Assembly (NCBI RefSeq): GCF_049801055.1
Contig: NZ_JBNAGF010000007.1
Location: forward strand, 1-64,000
Length of the DNA stretch: 64,000 bases
Origin: JBNAGF01 sp049801055
GTDB taxonomy: Bacteria > Pseudomonadota > Alphaproteobacteria > Rhodobacterales > Rhodobacteraceae
Direction of reading: 5' to 3'
Positions within the stretch are counted from its first letter, which is position 1. Every line of letters starts with the position of its first letter. A program made the translations under genes and the position numbers. The notes below the pieces were generated by a model. It had not been told where the DNA came from and made no database searches. It was given only the letters and a program-made list of their open reading frames with translations. Below are positions 34,173 through 42,810 of the stretch, piece after piece.

Positions 34173-34979
34173 TTAGCGGATCAGGTTCGGCCGAATACGC
34201 ATCTTCGAGCGCCGTTCTTGCGGCAAGTGACGATTGAGCCTTTTGTTGATCAGTCCGAAAAGTCCGACGATCATCAGTGTGAAGATGATGAAGTACAATG
34301 CGAGGATGGGGTAAGGGATGAATGGGTTGAATGTCTTGTCCGCGAAGTAATTGGCATAATACAACGCATCCCCGCGCTGCTGCCAAGCCGGGAAACCCGA
34401 GAAGAATACCAGCGTCGTGGCATGAAACAAGAAAATCGCTTCGTTGGTATAGGCTGGCCAGGCCAGCCGTAGCATGGTGGGCCAGACAATCCTTCGGAAC
34501 CGGGGCCAGCCGGTCATGCCATAGGCGTCCGCCGCCTCCACATCGCCCTTTGGGATCGAGCGAAGCGCTCCATAGAAGATCTCGCCCGAGTAGGCTGCTG
34601 TATTTAGGAACAGAACGATCAGCGCGCCAAGCCAGGCGGCGGTGAACGGATCAAAGAAAGGGTGGACCGATTTCAAGTTCAGAAACACGAAATAGGCAAA
34701 GAAGAACTGAATGAACAGTGGCGAGCCGCGCAGCACAAAAATGAACCATTCAGCCGGTTTACGGAACAGCGGGTTCTTGGACCCCTTGCCGAGTGCCAGC
34801 GCTGTGGCAAAGAAAAACCCGAGCAGCAGCGCGAAGATGCCGAAATAGATGTTCCAGATCATACCCGAGCCTATCAGCGTGAACTGTTGGCACAGGGTAA
34901 AATCCTCACGCGGGAGCAGACGCTCTCCAATGCCCACGGCGCGCAGCCCATAGTCCTGAACGGTCTGCCAGCAACTCAT
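34173..34979 (-). CDS. polar amino-acid ABC transporter permease, 268 aa
   Basis: An inner-membrane permease of the His/Glu/Gln-type (HAAT) family. About five membrane segments are visible, including IYFGIFALLLGFFFATALAL near 47 and AWLGALIVLFLNTAAYSGEI near 125. The ATPase-coupling EAA loop is in DVEAADAYGMTGWPRFRRIV near 155-175. The ATG at 34979 overlaps the previous permease's stop by four bases, so the two permeases are translationally coupled. It is the last of four transporter genes. Confidence 0.92.
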   Translation of the reverse strand: MSCWQTVQDYGLRAVGIGERLLPREDFTLCQQFTLIGSGMIWNIYFGIFALLLGFFFATALALGKGSKNPLFRKPAEWFIFVLRGSPLFIQFFFAYFVFLNLKSVHPFFDPFTAAWLGALIVLFLNTAAYSGEIFYGALRSIPKGDVEAADAYGMTGWPRFRRIVWPTMLRLAWPAYTNEAIFLFHATTLVFFSGFPAWQQRGDALYYANYFADKTFNPFIPYPILALYFIIFTLMIVGLFGLINKRLNRHLPQERRSKMRIRPNLIR

Positions 34980-35860
34980 GCTGCGGCCTTTCTCTGGGCT
35001 TCGCCGCCGGTTGTGGCCTGCCCATGCGTCAGGCGCACCATCAGCTTTTCGATGAAAATCTCCGACACGCGCGTGAATGCGAGGTAGAAAACCAAAAGCG
35101 CCAGAAAATACCACATGCGCCAATCGCCATGCGGGTAGTCGGTGAATTTTGCAGTCTTGGTTCCACCCAACTCACGCGCCCAGTAAACGATGTCTTCAAC
35201 CCCGAGCAGGAACAGCAATGGGGTTGCCTTGATCAGCACCATCCACAAGTTGCCAAGCCCGGGCAGAGCATAAACCCACATTTGAGGCACCATGACCCGC
35301 CAGAACGCTTGCCTGTGGGTCATGCCATAGGCTTCGGCGGTTTCCATCTGCGTCCGCGGAACAGCACGCATGGCGCCAAATAGCACGTTGGCGGCGAAGG
35401 CGCCGAACACGATTGCAAAGGTCAGAACCGCAAGGAAAAAACCATAAGTCTCGTGGATCCATTGTGGAGAGGTGCCGAGCGGAAGTTTGGCCTGTGCACA
35501 GACAATGAAATCATTGCCCTGTCGCACCGGTTCAGTCCAGTCGGGGCATTTGATCCTGTGGCGCACAAACTCGAACATCTGATCGAGTGCAATCACGAAG
35601 AACAGGAAAAATGCGATATCCGGAACACCGCGCACGATCGCGATATAGCCCTTGCCGATCCATGACAGCGGCGCAAAACGCGCTCTGGCCATCATCGCGC
35701 CTCCGAAACCAAAGGCCAGAGCGGTTGGCGCGGTGATGGCCAGAAGCACCAGAACGGTCACGAAAGAGCCATAAAAAGCCATGTGCTTTCCTGTGGTCAG
35801 GTAGCACGACAGCCAAGTCAGGCCTTCAAGCACAGAGGGGTCGGAGCAGTAAGCGAACAT
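34976..35860 (-). CDS. polar amino-acid ABC transporter permease, 294 aa
   Basis: The second HAAT permease. Membrane segments include FYGSFVTVLVLLAITAPTAL near 30 and FLAVLTFAIVFGAFAANVLF near 145, and the coupling loop is METAEAYGMTHRQAFWRVM near 170-188. An insert of about 40 residues between the first segments (RHRIKCPDWTEPVRQGNDFI) has two cysteines and is larger than in HisQ/HisM; it probably faces the periplasm. It forms a heterodimer with the other permease by analogy with HisQM. Confidence 0.9.
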   Translation of the reverse strand: MFAYCSDPSVLEGLTWLSCYLTTGKHMAFYGSFVTVLVLLAITAPTALAFGFGGAMMARARFAPLSWIGKGYIAIVRGVPDIAFFLFFVIALDQMFEFVRHRIKCPDWTEPVRQGNDFIVCAQAKLPLGTSPQWIHETYGFFLAVLTFAIVFGAFAANVLFGAMRAVPRTQMETAEAYGMTHRQAFWRVMVPQMWVYALPGLGNLWMVLIKATPLLFLLGVEDIVYWARELGGTKTAKFTDYPHGDWRMWYFLALLVFYLAFTRVSEIFIEKLMVRLTHGQATTGGEAQRKAAA

Positions 35861-35916
35861 GCGAATACGCAGGCGGGGCCGGTTTCGCCGGCCCCGCCAA
35901 GTCCTTTATGGCCGGA

Positions 35917-36630
35917 TCAGAAGCCCGGGCCGATTTCCCATTTGGCGAGCAGCGCGTTCAGCGAACCGTCATCCTTCATCGACTGGATCGCGGCGTCGAA
36001 CTTGCCTTTCAGTTCGGCGTCGGATTCACGAAGGCCCATGCCCACGCCGCCGCCGATCAGTTCCTGCTTGTCAAGCATCATCAGGTCGGCGTTTTCGTCC
36101 GCGATCGGACGCAGATAGGCGTCATCGGCCAGAACGGCGTCAGCTTCGCCGTTGCGCACGGCGGCGATGGTTTCTTCAGGCGTCGCGAATTCAACCAGAG
36201 TGGCGCCGGATTCGGCGATGAATGCCGCCTGAATTGTGTTGGTCTGAGCTGCAACCACACCGCCCATGATGTCGGCATCCTTGCTCAGCGCCAGATAGGC
36301 CGACGGGTCAGGCTGGGTGTAGTTCTGGGTGAAGTCGATCACCTCGTCCCGCTCGGCAGTGATCGACATGCCGGCGATGATGGTGTCGTAGTTTCCTGAC
36401 ACAAGGTTCGGAATGATCGAATCCCACTCGTTGGTCACCCATTCGCAGGTCAGACCGGCACGCTTGCACAGCTCATCGCCCAACTCGCGCTCAAAGCCAT
36501 CAACTTCGCCCTTGTCGTTCAGGAAGTTGTACGGAGGGTAGGCGCCTTCGGTGCCCATCCGAACGGTGTCAGCCATGGCCATGCCGGCGCTCAACGCCAG
36601 TGCAGCAGTAGTCAGGATAAGTTTTTTCAT
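35917..36630 (-). CDS. polar amino-acid ABC transporter substrate-binding protein, 237 aa
   Basis: The periplasmic binding protein of the transporter. Signal peptide at residues 1-20 (KKLILTTAALALSAGMAMA), then a typical family-3 binding domain with GTEGAYPPYNFLNDKGEVDG and DFTQNYTQPDPSAYLA. Cys residues near 56 and 63 (DELCKRAGLTCEW) may form a disulfide. The start at 36630 has GGGAGAA six bases upstream. Similarity is to Lys/Arg/Orn or His binders, but the ligand is not fixed by sequence. It lies between the ATPase and permease genes. Confidence 0.93.
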   Translation of the reverse strand: MKKLILTTAALALSAGMAMADTVRMGTEGAYPPYNFLNDKGEVDGFERELGDELCKRAGLTCEWVTNEWDSIIPNLVSGNYDTIIAGMSITAERDEVIDFTQNYTQPDPSAYLALSKDADIMGGVVAAQTNTIQAAFIAESGATLVEFATPEETIAAVRNGEADAVLADDAYLRPIADENADLMMLDKQELIGGGVGMGLRESDAELKGKFDAAIQSMKDDGSLNALLAKWEIGPGF

Positions 36631-36658
36631 GAGTTTCTCCCTCTTTGGTTCTTTGTGA

Positions 36659-37435
36659 TTATGCGGCTTGCGTGGCTGAAAGAAAGCCCTTGAGCCGTTC
36701 GGAACTGGGTGACCCGAAGACATCTTTGGCCGACCCTTCTTCTTCGATTTTTCCGTGATGCAGGAATACGACGTGGCTGGAAATGTCAGCTGCCATCTTC
36801 ATGTCATGGGTCACGATGATCATGGTGCGGCCTTCGGCGGCAAGATCCTTGATTACCCGAATCACTTCCTGCTCCAGTTCCGGGTCCAATGCCGAAGTCG
36901 GTTCGTCGAACAGCAATGCTTCGGGTTCCATGCAAAGCGCGCGGGCAATTGCGGCGCGCTGTTGCTGTCCGCCTGACAACTGGGCGGGGTAAGCGTCGCA
37001 TTTGTCGCCAATGCCCACCTGCTCCAGATATCTGCGGGCGCTTGCCTCGACCTCGGCCTTGTCCCGGCCCAAAACTGTGACTGGTGCTTCCATGACGTTC
37101 TGCAGGATCGTCATATGAGCCCACAAGTTGAACTGCTGGAAGACCATCGCAAGGTTTGTGCGGATGCGAAGAACCTGTTTGGCATCGCCGGGATGGCGGT
37201 GTGATCCCGTTCCTTTCCAGGCAACCGGTTCGCCTTTGAACAGAATCTCGCCCTGCTGGCTGTCCTCAAGCAGGTTACAACAGCGAAGAAGGGTCGATTT
37301 GCCCGAGCCGGACGAGCCGATCAGCGAAACGACATCGCCGCGCCTCGCGGTGATGTCCACCCCTTTGAGGACTTCGAGTTCGCCGAATGCCTTGTGAAGG
37401 TTCTTGATTTCGATGACAGGAGAGGTGTCGTTCAC
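36659..37435 (-). CDS. polar amino-acid ABC transporter ATP-binding protein, 258 aa
   Basis: The ATPase of the same transporter (HisP/GlnQ type). Walker A is GSSGSGKST (about 40-48), the signature is LSGGQQQR (near 153), Walker B is LLFDEPTSALD (near 172) and the switch His is in IIVTHDMKM. I prefer the GTG at 37435 as start; a TTG nine bases upstream is possible, and neither has a strong ribosome-binding site. It is the first gene of the transporter operon. Confidence 0.92.
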   Translation of the reverse strand: MNDTSPVIEIKNLHKAFGELEVLKGVDITARRGDVVSLIGSSGSGKSTLLRCCNLLEDSQQGEILFKGEPVAWKGTGSHRHPGDAKQVLRIRTNLAMVFQQFNLWAHMTILQNVMEAPVTVLGRDKAEVEASARRYLEQVGIGDKCDAYPAQLSGGQQQRAAIARALCMEPEALLFDEPTSALDPELEQEVIRVIKDLAAEGRTMIIVTHDMKMAADISSHVVFLHHGKIEEEGSAKDVFGSPSSERLKGFLSATQAA

Positions 37436-37647
37436 TGTTCTCAACGTTTTCTTGGGCCGCTTGGAGCGGTAATAGGTCTTAAAAATTGATCCTTTGCAAT
37501 GCGCAAAACGGGTTTTGCGGGCCGCAACTGCTCAAATCGGACAGAAAAACGGCGGTTTGACCAAGGCTGGCGGATCCATCCTGACGGAAACTGGCAGGGA
37601 TAATGTGCGGGGCTCGTCCGTAGAAGAAGAGCTGTATCGACTGTCGG

Positions 37648-38409
37648 TCAGCGCTGTTCCGGCGGCGGCGGGGTCGGGACAGCGAGATAGGCGCTTGCCG
37701 GAATTGGGACCAGATCTTTCAACATTAGCAAATCGCGAACATCCGAGGATAGATCCCGGATCGCACCCTTTATTGCCGCCGCGATTGGCGTAGGGTCACG
37801 GCCGAGTGCGGAGATGTAGGGCAATGCCGGTGTCGGCTGTGTCCGCGCGATCACCCGCAAGTCCCTTGCCACCGGATCGTGCGCCTTCAGGATTTCCCAC
37901 GTAACGGCATCCAAAGCGGCCATCTGGGCATGGTTTTCTGCCACCGCCTGAGCCGAGGCCGCATGCGAACCGGTCTCCAGCAGCCGGGCCGGGGTAACCC
38001 CAAAATAAGTCCTCGGGGCTGCCCAGCCCGATTGGGACAGTGCGTCATTGAATGCAAAACAACCCGAGAGAAGTTCGTTCGGGCTGGTGACCCGGTTGTC
38101 GGCAGCGACCACAAAGACCGAATAATAGTATCCGGGTGGGCAATCCGGAAGCCCGTAGTCCGGCGTGCCAAGCAGCGTGACCTTGCCGTGCAACCGGGCT
38201 CGATAGGGATAACCACAGGTTTGTGACAGTAGCAGGGAAGGTGATTGCCACACCTGCCAGACATCGCCGTCTCGGGTCAGGGGTTTGGGTCCGTAACCCA
38301 GCCTCGTCCGAATTTCCTGCCAAAATCGGTTGTTGGCGGCGTGCAAGGGCGGAGGATCATACATGCCCAGCTGGGCAATCAATTCGTCATCTGGCCCCGG
38401 GCCATTCAC
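37648..38409 (-). CDS. PhnD-like phosphate/phosphonate-binding-type protein without signal peptide, 253 aa
   Basis: The fold resembles the substrate-binding proteins of phosphonate ABC transporters: VTLLGTPDYGLPDCPPGYYY near 77, VVAADNRVTSPNELLSG and DALSQSGWAAPRTYFG near 125, and the late SDVRDLLMLKDLVPI. There is no signal peptide or lipobox, so the protein is probably cytosolic. No transporter genes sit beside it. It starts with GTG overlapping the TerB stop by four bases (GTGA), so it is translationally coupled to two tandem TerB genes. Its ligand is unknown; a regulatory or sensing role is an inference. Confidence 0.78.
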   Translation of the reverse strand: MNGPGPDDELIAQLGMYDPPPLHAANNRFWQEIRTRLGYGPKPLTRDGDVWQVWQSPSLLLSQTCGYPYRARLHGKVTLLGTPDYGLPDCPPGYYYSVFVVAADNRVTSPNELLSGCFAFNDALSQSGWAAPRTYFGVTPARLLETGSHAASAQAVAENHAQMAALDAVTWEILKAHDPVARDLRVIARTQPTPALPYISALGRDPTPIAAAIKGAIRDLSSDVRDLLMLKDLVPIPASAYLAVPTPPPPEQR

Positions 38410-38843
38410 CCCTTTGCAGCCTTTTGGCGAGCAAGCGCACTATCGCGATCATTGATGCCAAGCAGGTTCGATATCAGCCGCATGAGGGCGTCTTCCTCAT
38501 CGGCCCTCTGGCCATCTGCCAACACAACGGACCACGCGGCCTCAAGCACTGCGCGGCGGTCTTCGTAGGCGACGGCATCCTTGATTGCACGGGTAAAGCG
38601 AACTGTATCGGGAGCCTCGGATTCCAGATCCTCTGCCCTTGACCGAAGCGCCGCTGCCTCAAAAGGAGAAAGGCCGTAGCGTGCGGTTGTGATCCGGTCG
38701 ATCCGGGCCATTTCCGAATCGGCATAGATGTTGTCCGAACGGGCAATGCGAACCAGAAGGGCGGTCAGGGCCAACCGGGCATCCTCATCGGCCAGCGCAG
38801 GTGGCTCAGGTTGGGTCAGGCGGGAGAGAAATTCACGAAACAT
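38406..38843 (-). CDS. TerB-family protein, 145 aa
   Basis: A helical TerB-type (tellurite-resistance TerB-like) protein. LALTALLVRIARSDNIYADS near 24-43 and VVLADGQRADEEDALMRLIS near 105-125 hold the two acidic positions typical of the fold. It is most similar in arrangement to the gene immediately upstream (38890-39330), so the pair looks like a tandem duplication. The next gene overlaps by GTGA. The name reflects fold similarity only; there is no evidence for tellurite resistance here. Confidence 0.85.
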   Translation of the reverse strand: MFREFLSRLTQPEPPALADEDARLALTALLVRIARSDNIYADSEMARIDRITTARYGLSPFEAAALRSRAEDLESEAPDTVRFTRAIKDAVAYEDRRAVLEAAWSVVLADGQRADEEDALMRLISNLLGINDRDSALARQKAAKG

Positions 38844-38889
38844 GGAAACTTCCGATAAGCGTATACGGGTCGTTGCGTCGTTTGGCGAG

Positions 38890-39330
38890 TTATAGCTTCT
38901 CCATCGCCCTTTCCCGCGCCTGCTGGCTGTCCTTGAAGCTGAGGCCCATGGCGATCCGCGCCTCTTCGACGATCTTCAATTCGCCTTCCTGTTGCTGGCC
39001 ATCTGCCAGCACGACTTCCCAGAGTGCATCCAGCGCAGCAAGCCGTTCCTCAAGCCCGGTTGTCTCGCGGATGAGCCTTCCAAACGTGTCGGTTTCCGGT
39101 GCAGCAGCATGGAGCTTTTCGCAGGTAGCGCGCACTTTGGCTGCTTCAACAGCATTGTGCTGATAAAGCCTGGCAAGAATTCTGTCGATCAGGCTGATTT
39201 CCTCAAGCTGGTAATCGCGATCGGATTTGGCCACCCGCACCAAGAGCGCCCCCAGTGCCAGCTCGGCATCCGGGTCGGGCAGGGGTGCCGCTTCGGCGGG
39301 GCGGAACGCTTGAAAAAACTTCTTTAGCAT
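38890..39330 (-). CDS. TerB-family protein (paralogue), 146 aa
   Basis: Paralogue of the gene at 38406-38843. The shared pattern is visible in LALGALLVRVAKSDRDYQLE near 26 and VVLADGQQQEGELKIVEEAR near 107, against LALTALLVRIARSDNIYADS in the sister. A Lys/Phe-rich start (MLKKFFQAFRP) differs from MFREFLSRLTQ. The gene is 46 bases upstream of its sister on the same strand and both may be co-transcribed with the PhnD-like gene. Function is unknown. Confidence 0.85.
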   Translation of the reverse strand: MLKKFFQAFRPAEAAPLPDPDAELALGALLVRVAKSDRDYQLEEISLIDRILARLYQHNAVEAAKVRATCEKLHAAAPETDTFGRLIRETTGLEERLAALDALWEVVLADGQQQEGELKIVEEARIAMGLSFKDSQQARERAMEKL

Positions 39331-39372
39331 TTCTGCAAATTATCCCGGTTTCTTGTGCACGCCAAGCGCGAA

Positions 39373-39666
39373 CTACCCGTCATAACCTTCAACAATGACC
39401 ATATCCCCACGCGATGCAGCATCCCTGATCGCCTTCACCTCCTGATAAGAGGCGCTGTCATAGCAGGCGCGGGCTTTTTCATAGCTTTCGAATTCCAGTA
39501 CGATCGTGCGTTGGCGGACGTTTCCCTCGCGCACTTCATGCGGGCCACCCCGCACCAGAAACCGGGCTCCGAACTCAGCAAAAGGAACGGCATTGGCGGC
39601 GATGTATTTCTTGTAGGTTTCCAAGTCGTCAACGTCGACATGTGCAACCCAGTATCCTTTGGCCAT
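39373..39666 (-). CDS. DUF1330 family protein, 97 aa
   Basis: A small ferredoxin-like (dimeric alpha-beta-barrel) protein. YWVAHVDVDDLETYKKYIAA near the start, FLVRGGPHEVREG near 40 and LEFESYEKARACYDSASYQE near 60-79 fit DUF1330. No catalytic motif is evident. The ATG at 39666 follows AAAGGCG. It lies 176 bases downstream of pyrG on the same strand. Confidence 0.88.
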   Translation of the reverse strand: MAKGYWVAHVDVDDLETYKKYIAANAVPFAEFGARFLVRGGPHEVREGNVRQRTIVLEFESYEKARACYDSASYQEVKAIRDAASRGDMVIVEGYDG

Positions 39667-39841
39667 TCTGCGCCTTTCGAGTTCGCAAGGGGATCAGGCG
39701 CGTAAGCTGTATCAGAATGGCTGTCTTGGCAATCCCCGAGCTTTAGGAATTGCCCATTGGTTTGCTGTGTATTTTTCTGAGCTGGTTCGGGTTTGCTTCG
39801 GCGCAATTACTGCCACCTGCGCCGAAGGCAAAGTGGCGCAC

Positions 39842-41485
39842 TTAAACCAGCCGTGACGTTTCCTTGGCGGCGCGCACGAAATCGGCAAAAAGCGGGTGTG
39901 GCTCAAAGGGCTTGGATTTCAGCTCGGGGTGGAACTGAACGCCGATAAACCAAGGGTGATCGGTCCATTCCACAATCTCCGGAAGGCGCCCGTCGGGGCT
40001 CATACCAGAGAATTTCAAACCACCGTCTTCCAGTTTCTCGCGGTATTTGATGTCCACCTCATAGCGATGGCGATGTCGCTCTTCGATCTGGGTGCCGCCA
40101 TAGACCTCCGCGACACGGGATCCTTCCCCCAGAACCGCGTCATAGGCACCTAGGCGCATGGTTCCACCTTTGTCGTCTCCGACCTTGCGTTTGACCTTGT
40201 AGTTGCCCTGCACCCATTCCTTGAGGTGATAAACCACCGGCTCAAAGCGTTTCTTGCCGGCTTCATGATCGAATTCCTCCGATCCGGCCTCTTTTATGCC
40301 GGCCACGTTCCGGGCGGCCTCGATGACGGCCATCTGCATACCGAGGCAAATGCCGAGGTACGGCACCTTTCTTTCTCGGGCAAATTGTGCAGCCTTGATC
40401 TTGCCCTCGGTTCCGCGTTCTCCGAAGCCACCAGGCACCAGAATCGCGTGGAACCCTTCCAGATGCGGCGCAGGATCTTCTCCGTCAAAAATCTCGGCGT
40501 CGACCCATTCGATCCTGACTTTCACCCGGTTGGCCATGCCGCCGTGGGTCAATGCTTCTTTGATCGATTTGTAAGCATCTTCAAGTTGGGTGTATTTGCC
40601 GACGATGGCGACTTTTACCTCGCCCTCGGGGTTGTGAATGCGGTCGGCAACATCTTCCCAGATGCCAAGATTCGGTTTGGGCGCAGGTGTGATCTGGAAG
40701 GCATCCAGAACAGCCTGATCGAGTCCAACCTTGTGATAGGCCAGCGGCGCTTCGTAGATCGATTCGAGATCATAGGCCGGGATCACCGCTTCGGGGCGAA
40801 CGTTGCAGAACAGCGCGATCTTGCCCCGTTCCTTTTCCGGAATCGGCTGTTCTGATCGGCAGACCAGAACATCCGGCTGAATACCGATCGAACGCAGTTC
40901 TTTCACACTGTGCTGGGTCGGTTTGGTCTTCAATTCTCCGCTGGCTGCCAGGTAGGGCAACAGGGTCAGGTGCATGAAGATGCACTGCCCGCGCGGACGG
41001 TCATTGGCGAACTGTCGGATTGCTTCAAAGAAAGGCAGACCTTCGATGTCGCCCACGGTGCCGCCAATTTCGCACAGCATGAAATCGACTTCGTCTTCGC
41101 CTATGGCAATGAAGTCCTTGATCTCATTTGTAACGTGCGGGATCACCTGAATCGTTTTGCCGAGGTAATCTCCGCGCCGCTCATTTTCCAGCACGTTGGA
41201 ATAGATCCGGCCTGAACTGACCGAGTCGGTTTTGCGGGCCGCCACGCCGGTGAAGCGTTCATAGTGGCCAAGATCGAGATCGGTTTCCGCACCGTCGTCG
41301 GTCACGAAAACCTCGCCGTGTTCGAACGGGCTCATCGTTCCTGGGTCGACGTTCAGATATGGGTCGAGCTTTCGCAAGCGAACCGAAAAACCGCGGGCTT
41401 GCAACAAAGAGCCAAGCGCGGCCGACGCCAGCCCTTTGCCCAAAGATGAAACCACACCGCCCGTGATGAAAATGAAACGCGCCAT
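39842..41485 (-). CDS. pyrG: CTP synthase, 547 aa
   Basis: Makes CTP from UTP, ATP and glutamine. The N-terminal amidoligase has FITGGVVSSLGKGLASA (about 5-21), with KLDPYLNVDPGTMSPFEHGE following. The C-terminal glutaminase domain has YLGICLGMQMAVIEAAR (nucleophile Cys) and a His/Glu in GVQFHPELKSKP near the end. Length is normal. It lies downstream of secG on the same strand, a common alphaproteobacterial arrangement. Confidence 0.97.
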   Translation of the reverse strand: MARFIFITGGVVSSLGKGLASAALGSLLQARGFSVRLRKLDPYLNVDPGTMSPFEHGEVFVTDDGAETDLDLGHYERFTGVAARKTDSVSSGRIYSNVLENERRGDYLGKTIQVIPHVTNEIKDFIAIGEDEVDFMLCEIGGTVGDIEGLPFFEAIRQFANDRPRGQCIFMHLTLLPYLAASGELKTKPTQHSVKELRSIGIQPDVLVCRSEQPIPEKERGKIALFCNVRPEAVIPAYDLESIYEAPLAYHKVGLDQAVLDAFQITPAPKPNLGIWEDVADRIHNPEGEVKVAIVGKYTQLEDAYKSIKEALTHGGMANRVKVRIEWVDAEIFDGEDPAPHLEGFHAILVPGGFGERGTEGKIKAAQFARERKVPYLGICLGMQMAVIEAARNVAGIKEAGSEEFDHEAGKKRFEPVVYHLKEWVQGNYKVKRKVGDDKGGTMRLGAYDAVLGEGSRVAEVYGGTQIEERHRHRYEVDIKYREKLEDGGLKFSGMSPDGRLPEIVEWTDHPWFIGVQFHPELKSKPFEPHPLFADFVRAAKETSRLV

Positions 41486-41618
41486 GTCTGTTCGGCTGCC
41501 CCCGTGAGAAGTCAGAGTTCAAGTGCCCGGCGGATAGAATTCGACCTAGAGAATCGGTCGAAAATCCGCTGCATCACGGGACTCCATTAGTAGAGGATTC
41601 GCGCGAGCAGCGCAAGAG

Positions 41619-41641
41619 AACCGCAAGATGCTGTTGCGGTT
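41619..41641. terminator. possible hairpin terminator between secG and pyrG
   Basis: A perfect 8-bp stem AACCGCAA / TTGCGGTT surrounds a 7-base loop. On the minus strand (secG direction) it is followed by CTCTTG, a poor T-tract, so it may be weak or attenuating. Confidence 0.4.
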
Positions 41642-41668
41642 TTCATACCTCATGCAAATTGTTGTGTG

Positions 41669-42043
41669 TCAGTCGGCTTTCGGAACCAGCGGCGCATTAT
41701 CGTCCGCAGAAGGTGGCAAAAGATCGGATCCGGCCGGCACGGCCGGGGTGTCGCCCCCGTCTTCGGCAGGCGCAGATGCGCCGGGCTGAACCCTGTCGAG
41801 CACTGAGCTGCCGGCGGAATTCTTGGCCGCGATAATGGTCAGGGTGATCGACGTCACGATGAAGGCCGCCGCGAGCAACCATGTGACTTTGCCCAAAGCC
41901 GTGGCCGCAGCGCGACCGGACATTGCGCCGCCGCCTCCGCCGCTGCCCATTCCAAGGCCGCCTCCTTCGGACCGCTGCAAGAGAACAACGGCAATCAGGC
42001 CCAGGGCCAGAAGAAGGTGAATGATGAGAATGACGTTTTCCAT
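41669..42043 (-). CDS. secG: preprotein translocase subunit SecG, 124 aa
   Basis: A small inner-membrane subunit that assists SecYE. Two hydrophobic segments are visible: VILIIHLLLALGLIAVVLLQ (about 4-23) and WLLAAAFIVTSITLTIIAA (about 55-73). Between them lie LQRSEGGGLGMGSG and a glycine-rich loop typical of SecG. The C-terminal 45 residues are an Ala/Pro/Asp-rich cytosolic extension found in alphaproteobacteria. It precedes pyrG. Confidence 0.93.
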   Translation of the reverse strand: MENVILIIHLLLALGLIAVVLLQRSEGGGLGMGSGGGGGAMSGRAAATALGKVTWLLAAAFIVTSITLTIIAAKNSAGSSVLDRVQPGASAPAEDGGDTPAVPAGSDLLPPSADDNAPLVPKAD

Positions 42044-42195
42044 CTCGGTCCTGTGGCGGTTTCGCGGTTATCGGGCGGTATGTAGGAGAGTTTGCACCGG
42101 GGGGCAAGACACGAGTTTCGTTGTCCACAAGTTCGGCAAACAGGTGGCCGGCTTCAGGTCTGGACAGAGAGGCGCGTCCGGGTCAGCATGCGGCC

Positions 42196-42810
42196 ATGCC
42201 ACATGACAGTTCCGATCACCCGCACGCCTTGCTGCCGCCAGACCCCGCACTTCGGGTCAAAGCGTTGGAAACCATCCTGACCCGAAAAGGTCTGATCGAC
42301 CCGGCGGCGTTGGACGAAATCATCGACACGTATCAGAATCGCATCGGCCCCAAGAACGGCGCGCGTGTTGTTGCCCGCGCGTGGGCGGATCCCGCCTTCA
42401 GATCAGAGCTGTTGCGCGACGCCAACCCTTTACTGGCCGAACTTGGCTATTACGGGCGGCAGGGAGAACACATGGTCGTTGTCGAAAACACCGATCAGAC
42501 CCACAACATGGTCGTCTGCACATTGTGCAGCTGCTATCCGTGGCCTCTGCTGGGCATTCCGCCGGGATGGTACAAGTCCGATGCTTACCGCGCGCGGGCA
42601 GTGCGGGAACCTCGGAAGGTGTTGGCCGAGTTCGGAGTGACCTTGCCCGAGACGACGGCGGTTCGCGTCTGGGATTCGACGGCAGAGGTTCGATACCTCG
42701 TTCTCCCCCAGCGCCCCAAAGGGACCGAAGGGTTGTCCGAGGAAGAACTCGCGGCTCTGGTGACAAGGGACTCGATGATCGGTACCGGACTGCCAAAGGT
42801 CGCGCCATGA
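42196..42810 (+). CDS. nthA: nitrile hydratase alpha subunit, cobalt type, 204 aa
   Basis: The catalytic subunit of nitrile hydratase, hydrating nitriles to amides. The metal site is VCTLCSC with Cys108, Cys111 and Cys113; Thr in the second position marks the cobalt type rather than the iron type (VCSLCSC). YPWPLLGIPPGWYKSDAYRA follows as in the family. Two of the cysteines should be oxidised after translation. The ATG at 42196 is the start matching the family; the frame is open a little further upstream. It overlaps nthB by ATGA. Confidence 0.95.
   Translation: MPHDSSDHPHALLPPDPALRVKALETILTRKGLIDPAALDEIIDTYQNRIGPKNGARVVARAWADPAFRSELLRDANPLLAELGYYGRQGEHMVVVENTDQTHNMVVCTLCSCYPWPLLGIPPGWYKSDAYRARAVREPRKVLAEFGVTLPETTAVRVWDSTAEVRYLVLPQRPKGTEGLSEEELAALVTRDSMIGTGLPKVAP

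Noticed and set aside
37490..37510. third copy of the TTTGATCAAATTA palindrome before the ABC transporter
   Set aside because: AATTGATCCTTT shares only TTGATC with the two true copies and is not palindromic.
38406..39330. tellurite-resistance locus
   Set aside because: TerB fold only; no TerA, TerC, TerD or TerE genes are present.
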